DNA of 60,000 nucleotides from Tubulanus polymorphus (Eukaryota > Nemertea > Palaeonemertea > Tubulaniformes > Tubulanidae): contig NC_134026.1 of the NCBI RefSeq assembly GCF_964204645.1, positions 26,432,650 to 26,492,649 on the forward strand. Direction: 5' to 3'. Positions 12,301 to 26,183 of the stretch are shown here, piece by piece. The notes beneath the pieces were generated by a model. It was not told the DNA's origin, did no database searches, and saw nothing but the letters and a program-made list of their open reading frames with translations. The position numbers and the translations under genes are program-made. Positions within the stretch are counted from its first letter, which is position 1. Every line of letters begins with the position of its first letter.

Positions 12301-13031
12301 TCATGGCATTAAACTGCATTAACCTAAACCTTTTGTTTCTAAAACAGCAACAGAAAAATGACAATCCAGACCTTGCTCAAATTCTCAAGCTTAACTTCAG
12401 CGAAATAATTTTTCCTGGTAAATATCAAACTAGCAAATTGGGCATGATGGTACCCATACAACGATGAAACTTTTTAAAAATAATTTCACAACTTTTTGTA
12501 TTTTTTACAGGTGATAAGAAAATAGAATTTCCCGCATTTCCCTTGAACAACCTTTTCAACGGATTCAAAACTGACCAGTACTTCCAGTACAACGGTTCAT
12601 TAACAACACCTGGCTGTCAAGAGATTGTAAGTTGGACCGTCTTCCCTTTTGGACCTGGAGTATCAGTCAATCAGGTAAAATTGAAAAACCTCTTTCATAA
12701 TCAGCTCTCATCAAATTATTATTCGCACTAGAGTGTTTGATAGATTTAGTCTTTCATGAATTCAGTCGCCTTAAATATAATAGAACGAATTTTCTGATTT
12801 CAGATCGCTAAGCTACAAACACTTTCCATGACTAGAGACAAAATGACACCGATGGTGAATAATCATCGCAACCCTCAATCGCTGAACAACCGTAAAGTCA
12901 CTCGGTCATTCGCTGATTTCAAAATGGGTGAATTGCTGTCTCTTAGCCGGGGTAGTCTACAATCAACTGCACCATCTATCGTAATCATCTCTTCAGTATT
13001 CATGACGTTACTAATGATGACCTTTCATTAA
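9325..13031 (+). CDS. Alpha-carbonic anhydrase, secreted and probably GPI-anchored (complete, 8 exons)
   Basis: Alpha-class carbonic anhydrase, catalysing reversible CO2 hydration to bicarbonate. Exons: 9325-9403, 10268-10309, 10788-10958, 11334-11485, 12014-12115, 12348-12417, 12511-12674, 12804-13031. All introns are GT-AG, phases agree, and the product is 335 residues. Exon 1 encodes a hydrophobic signal peptide. Family landmarks follow in order: WGY near the mature N-terminus; CDGKSQSPI; NNGH with the proton-shuttle-type His96; LQFHMHWG giving zinc ligands His123 and His125; GSEH; ELHIVTFN giving zinc ligand His150; NGPDTLAV; GSLTTPGC with Thr237, equivalent to CA2 Thr199. Cys52 and Cys241 sit where extracellular isoforms form a disulfide. 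The last ~18 residues are hydrophobic and end almost immediately at the stop after small residues, as in GPI-anchored CA4/CA15; a short transmembrane anchor is the alternative. All catalytic residues are present, so it should be active. The final intron boundaries flanking exon 6 are the least certain (an alternative acceptor lies five bases downstream). Confidence 0.93.
9643..9658. repeat. AT dinucleotide microsatellite
   Basis: A short (AT)n run in the first intron of the carbonic anhydrase gene. Confidence 0.7.
12230..12278 (+). repeat. Two-copy 30-base-period tandem repeat in a carbonic anhydrase intron
   Basis: The 19-base string ttctaccatgtaacctttt occurs at 12230-12248 and again at 12260-12278. 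A related partial unit (gccatgtaact) lies between the copies. It is in the intron between coding exons 5 and 6 and shows no coding role. Confidence 0.75.
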
Positions 13032-13319
13032 ATAATCCACACATTCTATCAATAATGACCTAAACTGAGGTTCTCAATGAAATGGTATGGTGTGGGAGGG
13101 GGGAGCTTAGTTAACAGGTATGAAAACAGAAAGATCTGAGATATGTGTCAATCATACAATAATTTACAATGTATCTATCCTACACGGATATTCCAGTCAT
13201 TGCATGCAGTTTTACTTCCTGATGATACTTGCCGATTTATAGGACATCATGTTATCGATTATATACATTCATTAGTCATCTGATTTCTCCATTTACAGTA
13301 TTGTAATCAAAACTTCTTT

Positions 13320-13325
13320 AATAAA
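13320..13325 (+). terminator. Candidate poly(A) signal of the carbonic anhydrase gene
   Basis: AATAAA lies 289 bases after the carbonic anhydrase stop codon. A second hexamer occurs within ccaataaac near 13673-13678 and is an alternative. Confidence 0.45.
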
Positions 13326-15231
13326 TTATACATGAAAATTTATCATCAAAAAGGTTTTATCGTCCAATATAGTTGCGCACAGAGGAGGTAGATGGCCTAT
13401 GAGTAGTATTGGTACGGCAAGTCAGAGCGTGTGACATGATAAATTTCATTCACATCACCAATGACTGCTTGCTTAATTTCTCTCGAGTTTAAACTGATCG
13501 TAAAGGAAGATATTTTCATGATACCATTCCGATCACCTTGAGTGCATTTGCTTGTTCGTAACATAAACTGATTTAGCATCGATAAAACCTTGTCTATTGA
13601 ACACATCTAATTTGACACATGATAAACAGCTAGCGACTAATAGACTTTTAAAGGTGAATCAGTTTCATTCCCAATAAACATCTTATCGCACTTGAGTCAC
13701 GGTCTTTCTAGAAAATAAATATGCATTAAGGATAGATGGCAGCTGTTTGACAGATCATTCATGAAAGAATGAGATCTACGCTATTCTTAATTCTCACTAA
13801 AAATCCCCCAACTTCGGCGAACACGAACTTATCACAAAATTAATAAGCTAGAAAACAAACATATCATTCATGATAAACAAGAAAGTGTTGCTGTTTCGTA
13901 AAGCAATATTTCTCGCGAATGATGGATTATTACTTTCGACCCTGAGTCAAACTTAGGTGATCATTCGCAGTCAGCCAGTAGTAATCCTGACAATGTTGAC
14001 AACTCAACAAATAGAATCGTGAATGGCAGGCACCAGCTGTATTAAGGGTTGCAAATAATCCTGAATAATTTATTTTGATTGAGTGCATTCGCTTGTTTTC
14101 TGTCACTTGAGCTGAAACTAGTAAATTTTAAATCAAAATCAAATGTTTTTACTGGTTAATCAATGTGATACAATGTCAATAAAGTCCAATAGAATCGGAC
14201 TCTCGCTAGAAGATAACTGATTTGATGTGAGGGATTGCATAATACACTTTGACGTAAAACTGTCACGTATCTGAATAATTCTACCACGATTTTTTTTAAA
14301 TCAATTTTGCGAAAAGATTTATCTATTGCTTTGATCCGTGTTTGATCATACGCCATCAATGACACAAATTTGCCTCATAACTGGTTACAGTTGCGATCAA
14401 TGTGTCATCTCGAAGAACGGACTTTGATTTTTTCCGAACGATTTTGGGCAAAAGCAAGGACTTAATTTGACACCGGAATTCTTGTCTACAAATAAATAAA
14501 ACGTAGGAGAAATAGATAAAATCAGTTTGACGCCTAGTTATTTGATGACATGTCATGAATTAGAATAGACTTACTACTTTTTAAATAAAATCTCTCTCCA
14601 ATTGAGAACATCATTACCACACATTGTCCTGTTCTACTCTAATTGCACAGATTGAAATTAATTGACTATATGCGTATCTATGTACAAAGATTTATGATAA
14701 AAATCAACTGAATCAGCTTATGTAAGATGTGAATCAGCGATTCGCATAGATTTGTTCATTTTCTACTTAAAAGCCTTGAGAGGTATAAATAATGCCCACA
14801 AAGCATCGACGAATGTCCACTGCAAAGATCGATACATAAATATCGCTGAGTGGTCTGATGCATGCTGCCCAGGGGGAGAAATAGTTGCGAATTGGCCGCG
14901 TCAGTTTGAAACTAAATGATCGATGAGATGAGACAGTCACCAATGTACTGTTATCATTTGTCTTCGTATTCACAATGACACTCTAAGATTGTTTCCATAG
15001 CCATGTGATCACTTTTTATCAAATTGGCTCAATTATCCGGGGTGCGCGGTATTATCATAACATTGGTAGGTGTTCAGAGTGGAATGACAGTAATTTACCA
15101 TAAACGAAAGAACATCAGGCTGTTATAGCTTACTAAATAGAGACTGTGGCATTTATTGGTATTATATGAACTGGAAATCAAGAAAAACAATGTGTATGTT
15201 GAATTAGCGGTAATTTTCCTCGACGGATTTT
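13326..15231. other. Intergenic AT-rich DNA
   Basis: Open frames here stay under 70 codons, overlap on both strands and carry no recognisable motif. I see no RNA gene or clear repeat. Confidence 0.4.
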
Positions 15232-15974
15232 TTGAGAGATAACTTCACTTCTCGCTGTGTAGAGATAGCTGTACTGTCACTAATCAGGAATGTATCTTGC
15301 ACAAAAATTCTTAGCACGTTGAAACTGTCAGGCACAGATGTGGCGCATCAGAGCAAGTATTTAACGGTCGAACACCAAAAGAAACTTGACTTCAAATTCC
15401 TTGTAGATCTACGATCCTTAGCAATTCTTCTCTTACTTATGACAGTCTGGGGTTTAGTGATACATCCATGGTTTGGAGTTTTGACAGAAAGCAAGCCCGG
15501 GGTAACATTAATAGCCAGCCTAAATCAATCCTGATATATGACAGCGATTGAGAAATGTTTTCGAGAGACTTTATAATGACCTGACATATAAGCAGAATGA
15601 AAGGTCTCCTATCAGATGAAGAGAGGCCTCGAACTAACGCAGCAGACAAGCCAAAAGTTTCAAACCACATCCATTCAAATGGAGAATTCATTCTGTCAGA
15701 AACCGATGAAGACAAAGGGAAAATTGACAAAATTTTCTCGCTGATTGGATACGGACGCGTGAGGTCAAGGTCATTGAGGGTGATAACGTGATTGTTGAAC
15801 GTTTCCCTCGCGAACCAAACTTGTTCCAGCAGAGATAGTAAATCTGATTACGCTCCGACAGAACCTACCCCTGATAAAAATTTGTCCCGTGGGATGGTAG
15901 ACGTTATCGACTTTCTATTGGTGAACATCGCTTTATTAGAGCTTGTTAGATATGTAATCTATGGCTCTTTGTAG
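15232..15974 (+). pseudogene. Possible decayed coding segment, unidentified
   Basis: Three plus-strand frames follow one another. The first (15232-15534, frame 1) contains a hydrophobic stretch, LRSLAILLLLMTVWGLVI, typical of a membrane segment. The second (15597-15791) and third (15792-15974) share one frame, separated by a single in-frame TGA, and look protein-like (e.g. SETDEDKGKIDKIFSLIGYG). Together they could be remnants of a membrane protein gene or exons with boundaries I cannot see. I do not recognise a family. Chance is a real alternative in a window of this size. Confidence 0.15.
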
Positions 15975-18900
15975 CAATTTTGTCAGTGCCGGCACATTTT
16001 CGTGAACCATGATCCATCGTCAATAGACTAAGCTGTTTTGTTTATTAACCACAATCAGGCAGTGATTTGGATCGGGCACCGATGATGAGTTCGTATATCA
16101 AAAGAGTAACGATTATGCGATCAGCCCAATATACCAGCGAAAATATAATCGACCATGAAAAGTGGATGAAATATGAGACATTTATGACAACAGATTAGAG
16201 TCAAACTGAAGAATATTCACAAATGTCTATAAAATCTTAATACGGAAAGTTAACTAAACTATTCATGCAAGCAATTAGTTCTTTTATGATATGGAAGATG
16301 GCACTTACAGTTATTATGATGAAATAATGTCACTGAGCAATAAATAACGTTGTCATGAAGATCCATAGCAATAAAATAAACCATTGTACGCCTAGATTGA
16401 ATAAGTTGAAGATACAATAAAGCTTGCATGTAATGATAAACTTTTTACATCAGCAACAGGCTTTCAAAAACAAGTTCAAAAGGTCTGGGCTTTAAATCAG
16501 GTACAGATTTTTTACATGAACGCCAATCTAGCAGGAATCTACTGCGAACGGTTCCACAGATTTTACCGAGCAAATCTTTGTCGACAATTTATAAGATGAA
16601 TGTATGGAATGAAAAGCATTTTGAAGCTCAATAGAGCCACTTGGCATTGGTATAAATCAATAAACCAACCAAAAAAAAAACTCAACACTGATGTAATTTC
16701 TGCCACTGATGATCAAGGCATTGACAGATCTTTCTATAAATTGCTTGACATCTGAAAGCTAATCAGTGAAAGGGGGAGAATTCTGTCCAGTTTGCCAGCA
16801 TCGTTTCAGCACTGCAAGAGAGAATCATAGCTCGCAGGCATTGCACGCAATGTGATGAGATTTTGTTTGAGGTTCATTGATTCTTCGTTTATCGTGAGGA
16901 AAAATTCTAAAAACAGCAACAATCAAGACGAACATCCCTGTTAGTTTACGGTAAATATTTGAGAAGCAATTCCAGCATTAGTCTTATATATACGTAACTG
17001 TTGCGCTGTAAATACGAAATAAGCATTTCGACGTTTGGCTTCTGTTGGTAAATACTAGGCCGTGATTTGAACTGGTCACGATATAAGAGTGCAGGGATTA
17101 GTGTCATTCTCCATTACGATTCTCCGGAGATTCTATGTAAATCCTGCAAAACCATTCCTCAACTACAAGTATCAATATCATGATAAGATAAATCTTCATT
17201 TATGGGCAGAGGAAGGAAAAAGGAGTCTCAAATGACAAGTTTGGCCGTACATTGTCTCCCAGTGTTATCCTGTTACATTCTACATCATACACTCAATCCC
17301 ACAGCTGTTCATCTCGATTGTCTACGGTAATATTGAACAACTTTGAAACTGGATCGTTCATGGTTTGGCAAGCGATGGAATCCTTAAGTAGTAAGCGGTC
17401 TTAATTAAACAGGAAATTTAATCAAATGTGCAGAGGATATTATGCATTTAATATTACGCATTACTTTAGTTAAGCTTATAATCTTAGTAACTGATGGATG
17501 TGGACCAGTGACTGGCTACTGCATTAGAATTCACTTAGTGAAATCATTCAGTATTCATACATAATAAATATATAACCTCTTCCTTGATTGTGATGATGGC
17601 AAGAAAGTTGCGAAAGGTTTAGTATATCAGCCAAAGGCAAAATTATTTTAATTATTGCTGATCAGTTTTGCTAGGAAGCTAGCGGGGGTCTAATGTTCTG
17701 ATGATACATATCAAGGCCCGAAAAAAGTATTCCTTTTCACAAATACCCTTTTTACTAAAAAATTACAACCCTTTAGAAATCCTAGGCCCGTGCTGGTAAG
17801 ACTAGTTAATGACCATGCTGAAAAAAATCTATTCTAGAAACATGTGTCCCGGGTGAATAACTGCATTGATGAACAAGAACAGATACTCGACTTACAGTTA
17901 CGTAACTGAATGGTTTTGTCGGCAAAAATAACAGGTACATTTTTTCAGGAATGGCAACATTTTGTCTCCGGTTTCTCAGTAGATTGAGACATCATGGAAA
18001 CATAACAGTCGTAAATTCAGTTAAAGAGTTTCAGGAATCTGTTGAAGTGTGAAAGAAACAGTTGAAGAATTGTTGCTCAGTTGCCACAAGACCGAAGTCG
18101 TAAATTCAGAAAATGGTTTGCCAAAAAAGTGAGATAGCTATTAAGATATTTATGAAGCTACAACAGTTGTACTAAGTCGGGTCTGTTTCCACAGATGTAT
18201 TCCCTCACAAGAATCCCTTAACCAATTATATTTTAGATAGATTTAATGTCAAGGGTCTATAGAAGAGTAACGCACTGGATTAATGAAAGCAGGACATCAC
18301 AAATACCAAATCAATAATCAATCATAGAGCACATTAAGTGGTCAATAAGTAATGATAGATATGGGTAATCATTTAAGCATGTCTCAAACATTAATCCTTC
18401 ACACAACAGGAGATGACGTTCGCTGTATGAACTTGAGAAATGACAGTTGAACGATAATGAATGAGTCTCTTCTTCAAAGTTTCTTCTGCGCCGTCCGGAC
18501 CTGGCATGCTACAGCTTAAAACTGTGCGAAAAAGATCGTAATCATCATCTTACTTGACAAGTATCGAACAACGCAGCTATTTCAACAAATACATAATTCA
18601 TGCCAGCGGCGGCAGCACAAGAAGGGCTATCACGGTAACTGAATTTGCTCGGGACAAGCACATACTTATGACAACATATTCAGAACAATCAAAGACGAGC
18701 GTTGATAAAAAGCCTATTTTCATGACGAACACTTTGATGCTTTTCCGATACTACAATTACTTAGACACTCTCTGATACGATATCCATGTCTGGTAATGAT
18801 CTCAACCAGTGGTAGATCAAGCGCTGAATCAATAAAATAACCCTTTTATCAAAAAACATCACATGAATAGTTTATAAATGCATATCTGCAATCTGGTCAA

Positions 18901-21900
18901 TACAAGAGATATACCCGGTGAATGTGTTACACAAATCGGCTGTCTGAACATTCACTACGTTAGTGATAAAATTATCAATGATTAAAATAAGTTGATATTT
19001 TGAGATGGTCGGATAGCTGGGACATATCCTCGGGGATTCCGGATATCAGTGTCGTCTACGTCCTGCCTTTGAACAAGCATCGCAGCAATGCAGCGAATCC
19101 TGTCGTGCGATATACCTGAAAATCAATACTTAATCTCCAAGTCAAAAATCGCATTTACATAGTGTCAAATGAGAGAGGAAATCATTTACTGTTAAATCTT
19201 CATAATAATCTCGATAATCTGAGCTACTGAAAAGATACAAAGATACAAAAATACTAATTGCCACAATGAAAGTAGTTCTATTCCATAGCTATTTTACTCT
19301 TCTAGTGCCATAATTTTTCGTCGGTTTATATTAATATTGAAATATCAACGCTTGAATTTGTTTTGAAAAAAAGTTTTTACTTTTTATTCCCGGCAGATGA
19401 GGAGTTCATTCGAACATTTCAATCAATGTAAGTCAGCCGTGTATCGTGTCTGTGTGTTTACATTAACATTTAGTCACAAAAATTTAATTTCTAATCAAGC
19501 GTCCGCACAAAGTGCTGCATTGATCTGTCAAATCCCCAATGGCACTGCTAATAAAGAGTTGTTCATTTAAAAAGGTAATGGAAACTTGAATTCTGACACT
19601 TCTTATCAGATTCATATCCTACTCATGCAGCCACAAAACTGATCTCAAGGCTAACACAATTCCCAACCCAATCATCTAAGTATTTTTTCTCATATCATTG
19701 AATTATTTTCTGACTAAAACTACCATCTAATTAGATTCACCATTCCCTTTTATATAGATCTGTCAATTTTAAAAATTAACCAAGCTAGCTCCCACTCGCT
19801 TTACCAAGCCCAGAATTCAATGTACACCTTTATCAAGCTGGTAAAAATTGATAACAGATTTCAGATATCTCAAACACGTTTTCTTTAGCATAAAATCATA
19901 ATAAAATGCCCCGTTAAGATTGTATCGTAGCCAGTGTTTTTGATGAAGATTTTCTTATTCTCAAAGTAATTTTCACATTTGTAGTCATATTGTCGAGAGA
20001 CTACATTAAGGCATTTCGGCCGATAAATATCTGCATCTCTGCAGGGAATTCACAAATTTGCTTTATTTGCCATCAAAAGACGAGATGACCTGCGCTCTTT
20101 TCGTCAGCGTAGAAGAGAAGAATACGAGTGTTCTGACGAAGATATTCACCGATAAAGGTTTCAGAGTCACATTTAACTGACACATTAGAATTCTTGTTAA
20201 TTCGATCTCGCCGTTGACTTCATTGTTCTAACGTTGATTACAAGAGCGATGTTTCATGCCATGACCAGATACCCCGATAGCGATAGAATGTCTGGTTTTT
20301 GTTCTCAGTCACTTGCGACATGAATCCGTACTAAACAGGCAAATCATTTTGCGTTTAGGGGAAATGCTTTCTGTCAGTCATTCTTTTGGGTATTGATTAC
20401 GTCTTGAACTTCACTGATCACATTTCTTCTTCCGACAGAAGTGCGTATGTGTATGTGAAAACTTTAATCATTCCAACTGGTCAAATTCACTTATACTGTA
20501 CAGTTCAAAACATTTTTTTCTGAAATGTGAAGTTCAATGTCATTCTAGAAATATAATGAAATCCATTATGCACTGAATAATGATGATTTCAGCGCATTAT
20601 CAAGACAAGCAAATAGCACAGCCACAGCATGGGTAGGGCACACCATTGCTAGAATGGAGTAACGTCACTGAGGTCCAAAAATGCTATTTCTCGGGTCTTA
20701 TATTGAGCACTGACATATTCTAGGACATTCTACCCATATTCCTGGTCACGCATTACCAAATGTGAAGACTGAAGGCGCTGTGGCTTAAGATGAGTAGCGT
20801 GACAAACATATCCTCACCACTGTCAATTAGAGTATGATGATATATTTTTGTGTGAAAGTCGAAATTTCTCTGTCTAGATGATAGATGGGAATTGTCCAGC
20901 TGGGTATTCTTATGACTGATTGTCAGACACATTTACCCACACTTCATGGGGAGGATTTAAAAAAAGTATTCTGTTTCAGTAGTTAAAACTGAAGAAAAGT
21001 TTTGCTCGGCAACTAACTTGATAAGTTTGATACGAAACTCAATAAACGAAGAAATGTCCTACTTCCAATATCACAAAATTACCATATTATCATTATACGA
21101 TGGAACTGTTACCTTTAATGATAAGATATGATGAATTAGACTGGTGTGCGAGTAAGTTATCGAGGGACCATGAGGCGTGACTGTAAGATCTAAACATCAC
21201 AGAAAATTGCCTTAATAATTCAAAATTACTGAAGAAAATAAAGACATCTCCTGCCAAAATTGGTTTCTAGCTTGTAGTAATCGTAAGCGTAGCAATCATA
21301 CTGCATCAGCTTCAATTACGTATGGCTTAAGTTTTGACAAATTAGTGTTATAAATCATAATCATTTTCCTGACGAATGATAGTTCAGAGAAACGCTCTTT
21401 TTTAATTCTCACCATTAAATCAATGTGAAAACAATGCTTATTTGGGATAAACGAGTGACGAATTCTGCGAAATAAGTTTTCTGATAGACAGGCGTTTTGC
21501 GATGATGCCGCCTCAGACTGTTATTTCATTCGACATTCAAAGAAAATGGAAACGCATGCTGGTCATCTTCAGTTGATGGGCATCTAATCCAGTTTCTTTG
21601 GTACGAAACCTCCGTAAACAAAGCTTACAGCAGATGACGATGAGAAGATTCCCAGTGCAATCCTACTACTACCATTTCTTAGATCTCATCTCATTACCGT
21701 AATCTTTTCTGTTTCTGATGGATGCAATTTACAATCATTTCATGCTCACTTTAACCAAATGATGTGAGAAAATGACCTCGGAATTGTATTGTCTTCAGAA
21801 CTGTGTGCATACCTACAAGACTCCATTTGATACAATTAACTGAATTGAAAAAAACTTTATTTGAAAAAACAAGCTCAAAAGCAAAAGCATATGGGAATCT

Positions 21901-24900
21901 CAGAGAACTTAACTAGTTGATCGAAGGACAAAAACATTCTTGGCCTATTATTCAACCCTGGCTAGTCGTTATTACTAACAACTTTCAGCTGAAAGCTACT
22001 TTATAGCCTTGTAAACTACCATCTTGCATTATCGAAGGAGACAAGCAAGGATACGTAGTATTCATGTAAATCATGATTACCCATACACTTATGTGTCAGC
22101 GTACGTTGAAAACCATGGCGGTAATGTCTCAGATAAAAGTTTCCCAGAAAGTTTGACAAATTTCTTCTGTCGCTGATCAACATGTTCATACCTTTATCAA
22201 AAAAGTTAATGGTCGTAGTCAGTGATTATGGCTTTGCTCTCAACACATCATTAATCAGGTTTCCGGGCTTTGGCAGCTAGAGGGGCAAAAATACTTTACT
22301 AACTGGCAATAAACGCATGAATAATATCAGATTTGTGATACGTCGAGCCCATGAATCTGGATCTGTGAATTCAGATGAAAAATCCTTGCTCGGAATACCA
22401 GAAATGATATTTCTCATCAAGGAAATAGGACAGGATATTAAAAACGATAATAACATAACAATAGCTGTTTATTTCTCATTTTCTTTATGCCCTATATTTC
22501 ATCACAATGATCCTCGCATAAAAGTGAGTTACGGTCAATCATATACAGACAAATTTCTTTAAGAAATCGGCGAGAGTTTTTCCTAAATACCTTTCTCAGA
22601 CTAGTTACGGTTGAGAGTGTTAACAATGACGTTATTTGGTGTGAAAGAAAAGATTAATCGAGCTGAGAAGGTGTTTTACCCATTTACAGTGGTCGTACTA
22701 GTAGATCACCCTTTTAATATGGTGACTGATGACTGCGCATAATCCATGGATTTAATGCAGGGACATCATTCTTTACTAAGACTGTCACATTTAAAACAAC
22801 GCAAGCAGCTTTCTGAACGAAAATTATGGTAATCCCCAATTTGTCTTGCTCTGAAGATAGAGAACAGGTGAATAAGACGCCATATAACTGATCACACTAT
22901 GGCTATACAAATGAGCGCAGTATAAGGATCCATTACAAAATGGCTTCTACATGTTCAAAAGCTTTCAATCCGGCTTTTTGATTGTCTTCATTTTCTCATA
23001 CTTCCATCCATCTCCATATCAAAGGCCGAAATGTGAAAGATATATATCCTGACATTTATCAAGTGTATAAATTGCCAGTTCTTGCCATGGAGAAATTGTT
23101 GCCTGAATGTTGTCTGAGGCCCAAATTAGCTATTTGTTAACATCATCTATGAGAAAGGTTGTCATTTTGCTAACAACATCTCATAAAACACTGTCTAATA
23201 CGTCATGAGATTGAAAACTGATATCCTAATTATTCTGAACATGAGATCCTTATTATCAGGATTTGCTCATGAATCATTTAAGATTAAAAAAGCGCTCATA
23301 ATAATTAGTCCGGGTTAGCTAATGATTTCTGCCGAAGAAACTTGAGCTCTAGCAATGTATAATTTGGACTGGCGTATGGAGTAGAATACATCAGAACAGG
23401 CAATGTTTGGAAAGTCGCAGAGACAAAATGGAACAGTATTATGCGATGCCTTATCAAAAATAATCACGTCTGGCAAAGTCCAACTGTCTCAGTCAAATTA
23501 TCACAGGCATATTATATACATATATTGCTTAATGATGAGTTGAGTTCTTAAAGGAGGTGATAATCCATCTGACAGCTGTGTCACATTATCATCAGTCCCT
23601 GGTTTCCTACAGTGTGATTTTACTTTATTTTTTGTAAATAAAAAAAATGCTAATTTTATATACCACCTATATCGCAGTTTCTTATAATCATAAGCCAAAA
23701 CTACTCGTCCATCATAGAAAATTTATGAATATTTTTATGATTTATTCATGTCCTTGTAGACCCAATTGTTCTGTATCGACAGTCTGTATATATCTGGAGC
23801 ATTCTAAGAGATATCTAAATATCTAGATGTTTAAAACTGAATGCATGATATTTATTTGTGCCCAACAAAATATGCCAGTTTAAACTAACCACTCAAAGAT
23901 GAAAGCAGCGATGAAAACATTCTTATTTAGTCCTTTTAGATGCAATAAGTAGAGGAAGGTTATGGGGTACAGGGCATGGATAAATCTTCATCAAGGTACT
24001 TATCGCAAAATAAATTTTTATTTACAAGAACAATGAATGAAAGCCAGCCAAGAAGGTAACACCATGGAATACGTGACCATCCTCCTGGAAAACTAATAAA
24101 AATATTATACGAACAAGGTGTTTGTCAGCAGACAAAACAATGAAAATAAAAATGCTTATTCAGTACAGAATAAGCCGTTTCTTAGAATTATTTTGGAAAA
24201 GAAATTGGTCTTGATAATAATTCTTTCAAGGCAGCCACAACTGATGAATTAATTCCGTAATCCCTAGCTATACAAGTAGTATAACACAGGCAGAGCTTGT
24301 TTTGTCTGATCCCAGGGATTAATCTCAGGAAAAACTGCGTCTGAATCAACACCTCATTTCAACTTTTTCGTAAGCAATTTCCATCGACAAGAAATTTAAC
24401 CAAATGTCTGAATGATTAGGAAAACTGCTCAAAATGAATCTTTAAAATACAAGTGGATATACATTATACATCTGCCGCAAATTACAGTTCTTGGCCAAAG
24501 AAGCAGTGGGATTTTACCATTTACTCCAGGCTGTAGGGAAATGAACACTGGCAAAATAAAAATTAGGAAATTTCGCCTCACATATGTTGTGCCTGCCATA
24601 AGCGCTTCGTGGCATTTTGTCCGTAGTTATGAAGACACAGTTGACGAGTTTATATTTGTCTTCATCGGAAATTTTTGTTCGTAAACAGCAAATTGAATGG
24701 CTCCACTATAGCAAACACCTCAGAGCACTATTGAAAACAATTTTGTCTCTAAAAGTGAAGCCATAATCAATTTATGTGACATCACCATCCATGGGACTTA
24801 ATATACTATTGACCACTGGAAACATCAGCAAACCTAATATTCTTTTGTCAATATTAATCTATCCTTTTAGGCTTGCGTTGTAGCCCGAATCAAACTCAAA

Positions 24901-26157
24901 ATTGCATCATTTTTATCTACAGCCTGAAACCACAGTTTACATTTTGATACCTCGGAAAATGTTGAGACGTCAATAAACCAATAACCACTACACCATAGTG
25001 AATACAGCTGAGTGTATTCCGTACGAATGAGAATTGAGGAACTGATGACCCGGTTTAATCATGGAGCCGTAAGACTGAATTGAACTGGGGGTATAATCTA
25101 AAATCGAAAGGTAATATGAACGTCTTACTCTAAGGTCAAAACGGTATTTCCCACCCACACGCAATCTTATGACGACTTAGGAAAGAAATAAGTCAGAGAA
25201 TAGGCTATCATATCAAAATTATCTATGGTTAATAATGTTACCGAATGGACAGCTTATGAATTTTGGAAATAACAACAACGTCTGATATTCAGAAAGATTA
25301 TCACGACTGTCATAATCCAGACAAATTATCAGAAGAGAAATAATAAAGAATGTTATCTATTTCATATATTTTCTCATGTTAGTGATGTATAGTCATTACC
25401 ACATCTATTTGGCAGCCATAATCCCGACACTGCCACCACGGAGCATTTATAAATCTTTTTAATGTCACTAATAGCCATCATTATCATAGATAATTCTCAC
25501 TGTCTCCAGATACAAGCTGAAAAAACGACGAACCTGCCAATTCCAACACGAATAGTCGAACAGCTCATTTTCCTCGGTGACTGCAATCGAAAAAGAAGCC
25601 CCTCAATCGAGCGATGCATTCGATCAATTGCGGGTTCCTGATTCGTGTTTTCAGGATTTAACTCTATCTATTAAATCAATAGATAAGTAGTTGGTGGATA
25701 TACCTTCAATGATCAAAGGTAAGATAGGTATTAAACGAGGTTAAGAGATTTGTGTTACTTCATTAATTCTAATGGACTCACACAGTCATCTTCCCTCTAA
25801 CGAGTCTATATATTTCCATCATATTTTAGATAACTTCGCTGACTCACTATACTTATTATCTATTTCTATGAGAAAACCTGTCAGGGCATTGTTTTGAATC
25901 TGTTCCTTTTGATATGATTGATGATATTTTTTCAATGATTCAATGAATATTTATTTGAAAGGACAGGAACGGCTGATAGTCTGATTATCTCTGATTTCTA
26001 AGAAAGCGCTTATCACTAAATGTGACTACTTAAATAATTCAGCAGGTGAACATGTTTTTCTCCGCTACAAGCAATCTTATGATGACTACGGAAGTGAGAA
26101 AATAATCGACAAAGCTTTTATACCAAATTATTGTTTCGTTGTAAAGAGACGGTTTGG
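15975..26157. other. Long gene-empty AT-rich stretch
   Basis: About 10 kb in which I find no exon with both a recognisable protein motif and splice sites. The longest frames (18554-18775, 22317-22562 and 24412-24684, all plus) are under 95 codons, lack family features and show AT-driven composition. No tRNA-like A/B boxes or terminal repeats were noticed. Distal regulatory DNA or undetected old repeats may lie here. Confidence 0.4.
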
Positions 26158-26183
26158 TATATATATATATATTTATATATATT
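26158..26183. repeat. AT microsatellite
   Basis: An imperfect (AT)n run with one interruption in intergenic DNA. Confidence 0.7.
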
